Source: Paludibacteraceae bacterium (GTDB lineage: Bacteria; Bacteroidota; Bacteroidia; Bacteroidales; Paludibacteraceae). From it: DNA of 64,000 nucleotides. Position numbers and translations under genes: made by a program. A model generated the notes under the pieces. It worked only from the letters and a program-made list of their open reading frames with translations, was not told the DNA's origin and did no database searches. Positions 44,101 to 53,100 of this stretch are shown here, piece after piece; position 1 is the stretch's first letter; each line of letters begins with the position of its first letter. The stretch spans positions 120,722 to 184,721 of the forward strand of contig JAILLP010000030.1 in the NCBI GenBank assembly GCA_024693065.1, in the 5' to 3' direction.

Positions 44101-47100
44101 CGTTTTGTGTTCCTTTGGCTTCACAATTCAAGTTGGAGGAGACAGCCACATTAGCCGTGACGGTGAAACTTGTATCTTTTGTAATTGTTGGCTTTATCTC
44201 TTGAGTCGTTCCTCCATTTCCCCATTGGATATCGGAGATTGTGGCATTGGTTTCGCTCCGTACGACGATAGGGAGATCCTTTGTCCCTTTGCAGACCATG
44301 ACTGGTTTGCCTTGTGTCGGACTTCCGTTCACATCGAAGGCGAGTTTCTGCTCTTGGTATACGGCTACGTTGATGGTCTTGACATCTGACATACAGCTAT
44401 TCTTCGATGCGCTGACAGAGAAGGTCTTGCCTCCTGTCAGTGGTGTAGGGGAGGTCCATATGGAATCTGAAGGATTGGTGGATGGGCTGACTGTGCTTCC
44501 ATCTGGCCAGTTGATTTCGTCCACATCACCCTTTACCTTCAGGACAGGATACCCATTGTAACAAATCGGATTTGCAGTGACATTGAAGTCCGGTTTCTTT
44601 TTGGTGTAGACCTTGATGGTAGCCCCGTTCACACATCTATTCACGTCTTTCACATCCACTCTGAAATACTTGCTGAAGCTTTGTCCCGTGGTGATTTCGT
44701 AATGGTCATCTGAACTCAGTACCGTTCCGGTTGGGGTTCCGGTTGAGGAGGCCTCCCTCCATTCGTAATTGCTATATACATTGTTGGTCCTCAGCGTTGT
44801 TTGCATACCTTCGCAGACTGGGTTTTCATCTGGGATGATGGCCACTTCAGGCAATGGATTGACATTGACATAGTATTCAACCGTGTCTTTACATTGTTGC
44901 CCATTTTCCACGGCCAAATTCACCTTGTATTGCGTCACGGTTCCCGCCTGTATTTTAATGCTATCTAACTTCGCTTCGTTGGAAGACAACGTGTAGTTGG
45001 TTACTTCCCACTTGTATTTTGCGTTGCTTGCGTAGCCGTCAATTACGCCTTTAAGTTTTGCGGTTTCATTGAGACATATACTTGTACTTGTTTTATTGCC
45101 GGCGGTGTCCTCGATATGGAAAATTGGTTTTTGATTAATCGTGAGTTCGAAGGTCGTGTCAATTTCGCAACCTCTGCCTCCTCCGGCAATGGTATCCCAT
45201 GCATGGACGATGTAACTCTTGACACTTCCGTATAGAGGCCTTCCTTCCTGGTATTTAACTTTTCCGTTCTTCGCCGTTAATTCGATGTTTCCTTCGGAAA
45301 TTATCTGAACTTTGTGTGTGCCTGTGAATTGGATAGTTGGGGTTTCTCCCTCGCATATCTTTTTAGGGCTCATGCTGATGGATGGTTTAGTCCCCTCATA
45401 TACATTGAAGTTTTTGTCTCCGCTTTCACATCCCAAATCGTCTACAGCTCTGACAAACATGTTCATGTCGGAGGCGTATCCTAAGAACATATCCCTTAGG
45501 TCGCTTGCGGTCATGGTGTAGGATAGTCCAGTCCCTAAGAATATGGTTCCTTGGTTTCTGACTGTGGCATACCATTTGAAGTCTATCGCCTGGTCTGATT
45601 GCGCTGTGACGGTCAAGTCGCTTCCACTACATGCCGTGTAGTTTTCTACTGTCGGGAGGTCAACAATGTCTAAGTGGGCGATGACATAGTCGGAATCCTT
45701 ACATTGCGTACTGTTGTCTGTGACAGTTACCCAATAGTAGATGTCTGAAACTCTTGGGCTTATTTCGCTTGGAACTACACGACAATATTCCATGTCGTTT
45801 GAACTTGTGATTATACCATGCTTGCTGACGTTATGGTCTCCAGTGTTTGTGAATCTATAATTACTGTTAGGCCCATTCTCATCACCTCGGTTCCATTCTC
45901 GTGATATGTTGCTGCCTGGCACGGAGAACTTAATAGTGTCCTTTTTGCAAACAGTATTATTCCTTGTGTTATCACTGAAAATAGTGAATTTAGGTTTCTT
46001 GTTGACGGTGGCTGTAACAGGGACAGGTTCGCTTGGACAAGAAATGATTTTTCCTGGGTATTGGTACTTGTGTGTTCCGACAACATGATATGTTTTGCTG
46101 TCCGACAAATTCTCGGAGTATGTTTCTCCTATTTCTCCATTGTCCCAAGAGAATTCGACGTTGTTCCAACTGTAATTGCTGTTGTTCGTGCCTAAATTCC
46201 CCTTTTGCACCGTTAATGTAGTCTGATTTCCTTCGCACACAGTGGATGGTGCAATCGTAAATTCGGGTGCTGGTATCGCTTTGACGTTGATGCTGGACAC
46301 GTTCTTACATCCATTCACGTCATATACTGTCAGGATGTAGGTCTTGTCGGAATCTATTTTTTCGGTCAGGGACATGGCGCTGGAGAGTATGTTGCCAGTA
46401 TTGCCGTTTTCAGTCCATGAGTAGCTGCTGAATGTGTTCTCGGAAGACAATGTGAGGTTCTCCCCTTTACATATAGCTGAATCTCCTGTGATTCGGTTGT
46501 TGGCGCTGTCGTATACTACGACGTTGTAGCTTTCATTGCTTGAACATGACAATGATCCTTGTGCGTTCGTGGCTGTCACATTAAAGACGTATGGATTTCC
46601 CATGCCTCTTGGTGCACTTGGTGTGAATGTGAACTGGCTGTTGTCATTCGGGTTGATGACAAATGTTTGAGAAGGGAAGGAAGATCCATTGTTGGATTCC
46701 CAGCTCATGTTTGCGTTTGCCAAGTCTGTTTTTGCGATGATGGTCACGCTGTCTCCCAGACAGATCTTGCTGGTGTTGCCGTCTGTGCTTGGATCAAAGG
46801 AGATGACAGGCTTCTTTACCACATCGATCGTAAATGAGGTGTCGAGGGAACATTGATTCGTGTCCACTACAATGGCGGTGTATGTCTTCGAATCTGTCAA
46901 TGCGTCAAGGTTGATCTCCAGTTTTCTGGTACCGCCTGTGGCCTCGGGTTGGTCGTAAGTGGTTCCTCCTTGCAGGGATACGCTTCTCAAATCCGTTGCG
47001 GAGATTGTCACTTTTGCTTGGCTTCCTTCGCATATCGCATTGGCAGAGATTGTCACGTCAGACCTCTGCTTGATGGACACGTTGACTTCCACAGGCTCAC

Positions 47101-50100
47101 TGCTACAGTGGTCGTCAGAACCATAGACTGTGAATTTCTCGTTCTTGTTGATGACTGGATAGATGATCGCACCGTTCAAGACACCATTATCGTTGTTCCA
47201 TACGTATGTCAGGTTCTGTGAGCTGCCGGTCCGAGGCTTAGCTTCCAATTTTGCGACGTCTCCTTGGCATACCGTAACGTTCGGATCCGTTTCTATGGAA
47301 GGAATGTCATGGACTGTTATCGTTATTTCCGTGCTGTCCCAACAACCGTTGTTTCCTGCACCCTTTACTTTTAGCGTGTAGGTGCCGGATGCGGTTGGTT
47401 TGAACACGCTGGTGTTATTTGACGCTGTCAATCCAGCGGTATCTGCCCAAACGTAGGTTGTTCCACCTGTTGCAGTGAGGATGGCGCTATCTCCCAAACA
47501 AATTTCCTTGGATATTGGGTTGCTGGAAATCTGTATGTTAGGCAATGCGTTGACGGTGATGATCTGATCCTTGGTCTCGCTCTTACACCCCTTGACGTTT
47601 GTTGCGGTTACGTGGTAGAGCTGACCTTGCGTCATGACCCCTGTGGTGTAACTGTCTTCGGATTGTGTCGCATCGTGGTGGATGGCCTCATATACATTGT
47701 CTCTCTTGATTTTGAAGGTATCGGCGTCATGTATGTTCGTGAATGAGATGACGCCTCTTTCCTTTTCACATATAGGTGCCGCACTTATGTCGAATGTAGG
47801 GTTCGGATTTCCTTTGACAGTTACGGTGTCAGTTCCGATACATCCGTTGGCTTCGGTTCCGAGTAGGACAAATTTCGTTGTTTCTTTCCTGATGGTAGGA
47901 CGATATCCTGCACCTCCACCCACACTTGTGCCGTCTTGGAACCATGAGTAGTTTCCTGTGCTTACACCGCTGGCGGTCAGCGTGATCACATCGTCTATAC
48001 ATTTGTCTGTCGCACCGATGATTTCCACGTTCGGTAATTGGTTGATATGCACGTTGAATGTGGCAGGGGTTGATTTACATGCTCCCTCTTGTACCTGAAC
48101 GGTCGCTTCGATGCTGGAGGCATTGCTGTTTGCAGAAGAGATGTACTTCGCATAGTATTGAGTACTATCTTCCGTCGCGCTCCAAGTCTTGTTATTCCAA
48201 GAATACTTCACGTCGGCTGGGTTGGAGATGTTGCTGATGTTGGCTTGTAGGGTGATGCTATCACCTTTACAGATGCTGTTCTTTCCGCTAGGGCTGGTGA
48301 TGGTGACGCGCGGTATGTCGTTCACTGTCACTTGCTCCGATTTGGTTGTTGTACATGAACCGTTGTTTGCAGTCACTTTTATGGTATATACTTTTGCGAT
48401 AGTCAGCGTGGTGTCTAACGTGGTGGCGGTAGTTTGTCCTCTATTGTCCCATGTGTAGCCAATGATTCCGTCGCTGGCGTCAGTGATTTCAAATCTTACG
48501 CTGTCGTTCTTACATATTGTTTTTTTGTCAACTTTGAGTTTGAAATCTGGTGCGTTCGCAACATTTACATTGTAGTGTACGGTGTCCGATTCACAACCAG
48601 AGATGTCGGTACCCTTAATGACGAAGGTGGTTGCACCTCTCAACTCCTGAATGTTGTAGACGCTGCTCTTGTTGTTTAGATCGTTGCCAGCCACGTCTGT
48701 CCATGTCCATCCCGTGTTGATCATGTTATTGCCTTCTGCGATTATTTTCACATTCTTACCATAACATATGGCAGATGTTGGGTCTTGTCTCACCGTGAAC
48801 GTCGGCAGTGTGTTAACTTCCACGAGCGCAGGTTGACTGGTAGTTCTACAGCCCTTGGCGTATGTGGCTGTTAACGTGAATGTTGTGGCATCGTCAAATT
48901 TTACATTGATCTTTTCAGACGTATTGTTGGTCGGCGAGACATATGTAATTGGATGGTTAGCTGACCAACTATACCCTGTTATTTGGGATGCATCACCGAT
49001 CGCACTCAACTCCGCTGGTTGCCCCTTGCAGACATATCCCTTTCCTTTATCGATGCCGATGGATGGTACGGAATAGATTTCTACGGTGGTGTCAATCTGA
49101 GCTGTACATTTCTCTTGGGTTTCAGCAGTGATGACATATTTGCGTCTTTCGTTTAGTCCGCCGGTGTTGAATACAAATTCTCTTTCGCTAAAAGATTTAG
49201 GGCTAATGCTTGGATTCATTGACCATGTCACGCTGGCATTCCCGGAAGATACTGCGATGGTGATGGAATCTCCTTCGCAGAGTGTGTCTTGAGCCATTGT
49301 GATGGAGAGCGTAGGTTTTGTTTTGACGTTAAGCTCTTTTTGAGCAGAACCATAGCATCCGTCTTGTACACCGCTTACGATGAATGTGGTCTTTTCAGTG
49401 ACGATCGGGTTGATGCTTTGGCATGAGGAACATGGATAGTTGGTCGTATCGTTCGCTGCGCTATTGTTCTTTACCTGTTTCCATGTGTAGGTGGTTGCAC
49501 CGCTCGCTTGGAGATTGATCGGTTCTCCGCTGCAGACGGTATCTGCGTCTGCGGTAATTCTCACGTCTGGTTTGCCGTGGACGGTGATGGTGTATGGCTC
49601 TGCCTCGCCTACGCAACCCCTGCTGTCTTCTCCTATCACGTTGAAGATGGTTCTTTGTGTGCTTGCGATTGAGTCATACCTGTCTCCTGTCGTGCCGTTG
49701 TCCCATTTGTATGAAGAACCACCTTTGGCGGTAAGGCTGACCGCCTCACCTTCGCAATAGTCCTTCTTTCCGACGATGTAGATGTTCGGTTTTGATACGA
49801 CGCTGAAGTTAAAGTTCTTTTTGGTTTTACAACCCTCTTTTGTCGTTCCGTGAACCTGTATTTGGTAAATGGAATTATTCGGTACAGGGTTGATGTCTAT
49901 GAACGAATCCCTGTTTGCCCCATATTGTATATAGGTGCCTGTCATGAGGGAGAATCCTGCTAATGGTATCCATTGGACAGTGTCGATTGTGGTTGTGCCG
50001 ACTTGCTTGATAGCCATTTCTATTTTGTTCCCTTCGCAGACAAAATCCTTCTCCATGGTGAAGTCAGGGTAAGGATATACCGTGATGGTGGTGAATGTGT

Positions 50101-53100
50101 CGTTGAAGCAAAGCTTATTGGTTGTGCCGACTACTCTAACGTTTGCATTTTGAGAAAGAGGAATCTCGATTCTATCTCCAGTTGCATTGGCTATGGTTGC
50201 GCCTCCGTCAACTGCTGTGATGCTCCATGCGTAGGTGCCCTGGGTTCCTGCACCTTCTGCAGAAAGGTATACTTTGGAGTTGACGCAAGAATCCTTGCTT
50301 GCATCTTTTGTGATGGAAATGATAGGCCTGCTGTGGACTTCCAATGCTGTTGGGGCGGATACACCGTTACAGAGATTGCTTCCTCTTCCTGATACTCTAT
50401 AGTATGTGTTATCATCAGGAGACACTTTAATGGATGAGCCATTGAGGTTGTTGATTGTGCTCCAGTTCGTCCCATCCTCGCTGTATTCCCACACGTAGGT
50501 TTGTCCGCTTTCCCCGCCTGTTACGGTAAGGGTTGCGCTATCTCCTTTACAAATGCCACCTTCTGCGCCGGAAATGGCCAAGGCAGGAGCCTCAAGAACG
50601 GTGATTTCGACGGATTTTTCCTCTTCGCAACCGTTAAGTGAACCTGTGAAGAAGAATTCCTTAGTTCCGGCTCTGCCCACATCCGGAATTCTCCAAATGT
50701 ATTCGTTATTGGCATTCAGGTTTTTGGCGATGGTGTCTCCTAAGTATATATACCTGTCCGCACCCTTTAATTTAACCTCCCCTTCCGCATTTTCACAGTA
50801 GGTGCCGGAAGCGGTTGCGGTCAATGTAGGGTATGGTTTAGTCGTCAGGGTAGTGTCATGACTGGATTTACATCCATTCTGAGTCTCTCCTGTCACAGAT
50901 ATGGATTCACTCTCGTTGTTGAGGGCCATGGTGATTTGTTCGCCAATGGCACCGCTGCTCCACGTGTATTTGATGATTTGGTTTGAGAGCGAAGGATCCA
51001 TTGTTTGTGCATTCAGTACCTTAGTTTCGCCGATACACACCACATCCGTGTTTGGAGTGGTGATTATGATGGCGGGAGCCTGTTCAATCTCCACGTATAT
51101 GGAGTCTTTACTTTTACATCCTGTGCCGGCGTTTTCACCCTCCACTATATACCATCCGTCGCTTGGAGAGGCCCAAGTGCATTCCCTTCCTGTTTGGGTG
51201 TTTCCTCCCCCTTGCTTCCACCAAGTGTATGTGCTGGCTCCTGTTGCGGATAAAGACAACGCATCGCCCTTGCATATTTTGTCGAGACCAATGATGCCGA
51301 CTCCTGGGGCTTCGTTCACGGTCAGACTGAATTCGCTGCTGGCCTTACATGAGATGCCTCCATTTATCTTATAACCATCTACGGTGTAGAATCTTTTGGA
51401 TTCGTTGGCGGTCAAGATGAAGCTCAAAGGTCCGTTGGCTGGGGTAGTAGTGCTTCCCGCTACGGAATCATTGTCGACCGAGCAGGAGTCGACGCCTGAT
51501 ACTTTTAACTCGAATTCCGAACCTGCGCACACGCTTGGAACATTGTTGAACTCGATGGTCGGATTTTTATACATCCATATGAATATGGAGTCTGTGCTTG
51601 TACAACCTTTGACGTCACTTCCGCTGACAGAGTAACGGTATATATATTTCCCGTCCTGGAAGAATTGGTTGTCTTCCGCTGGTGTGGCTGTGATGACGTC
51701 CAGTGTTGGCTGTCCTTGGTTTGGCGTGGTCCATACGAAGGTCCTGACCGCATCGCCTCTGGCGTCTGTTCCTGACACTTTCATGGTGGTTGAACCTCCA
51801 ACGCATATCTCAGTGCGTTTGTTCTCAACGGCTTTGTTGTTGGCGGTAATGGTCAACTCCGGCAATGGCATTGCATTGATGCGGATGGAGTCAACTTGCA
51901 TACATCCGTTTTCCGCCATCACGGCTAAATAGAAGTTGGTGCTATCTGATGCGGTGATGCCGGACTTCTCCGTTTTCGCATTCGTCATGTTAAGGAAATC
52001 ATTCTCGCTGATTTGGTCTATTCCGCCCCAAGTGTTTTTGTCATACCATGCGTATCGACAATTTTCCATGTTGGTGCTACCGTCCAGCTTGACATCAGTT
52101 GTACCCTTACATATATCCACCTGTTTGATTTGCCCATTAGGTATGTACATGTTGGAGATGGATATTTTTGATGTTGGCTTTTCGATGACCGATACGTCGT
52201 GGAAGCCTTCGAAGACACATTCCATGACATTATTGTTTATGCTCCTTCTGTTTTGGTGGATCTGTAGCCGATATTGTATGGTTCCATTCACCGGTTTCAC
52301 GGTACAGTATCTGCCGTCTGAGCCGCTTGATCGTTTCAGCGTGTCTCCTACTTCGTTGAGCCATACGTAGTAGTAATCCTCGTTGTAATAGTTGAGTGAA
52401 TCCTCTGGGTATGAGTTTTCGTCCAAACTGAGCGTGGTAGAGTCTCCATAGCAGACATAGTCCGCTCCGTTAATGACCACTTCTGGCCTTTTGCTCACGT
52501 TGATTGATTTGATGACTGGGATTTTACAGTCGTTTTTTGTAATGGCCATTAACTGGGTGGAGAAATTGCATCCATTGTCAGATTGACAGTTGAAAAGTTT
52601 TGTCGGCTCGAATGCTCCGTCTTCCTCTTCCACTTCTCCTTCTTGATCGAAGTATGTCCACACTTGGTAGGTGATTTCATCATTTTTTACTTGTGTTCCG
52701 TTGCTCATTGTGACAGGATGCACTTCTGAGAGGTTCTGGAACTTCACTTCATTGTAGCATCCTTTGTCCCATGTGAAATCTGCGGTAATAGGGTCCTTTA
52801 ATAATCGGAATGTTTCTATCACCTTGGTGCAGGTTGGGTCTGCGCTATTGTACATGGTACAGGTGTAATCCATGTTTTCTCTGATTTCAGAGTCGGGTAT
52901 GGCACAAATGTATGCGGTTTTCTGGTTTTGTGGAGCAAATACTTTTCCGTCGCTTCTCTTCCATTCGTATGTGTCGAATGCGTCGGGTGCGGTGATGACC
53001 GCATCCTCGCCATTTCCGCAATTCTTGATTTTTAACTCCATCTTTTGGGTAGAGGCGTTGACGTAGGCGTAGGTGCGGTGATAACCTCCGGTGAAAGCGG

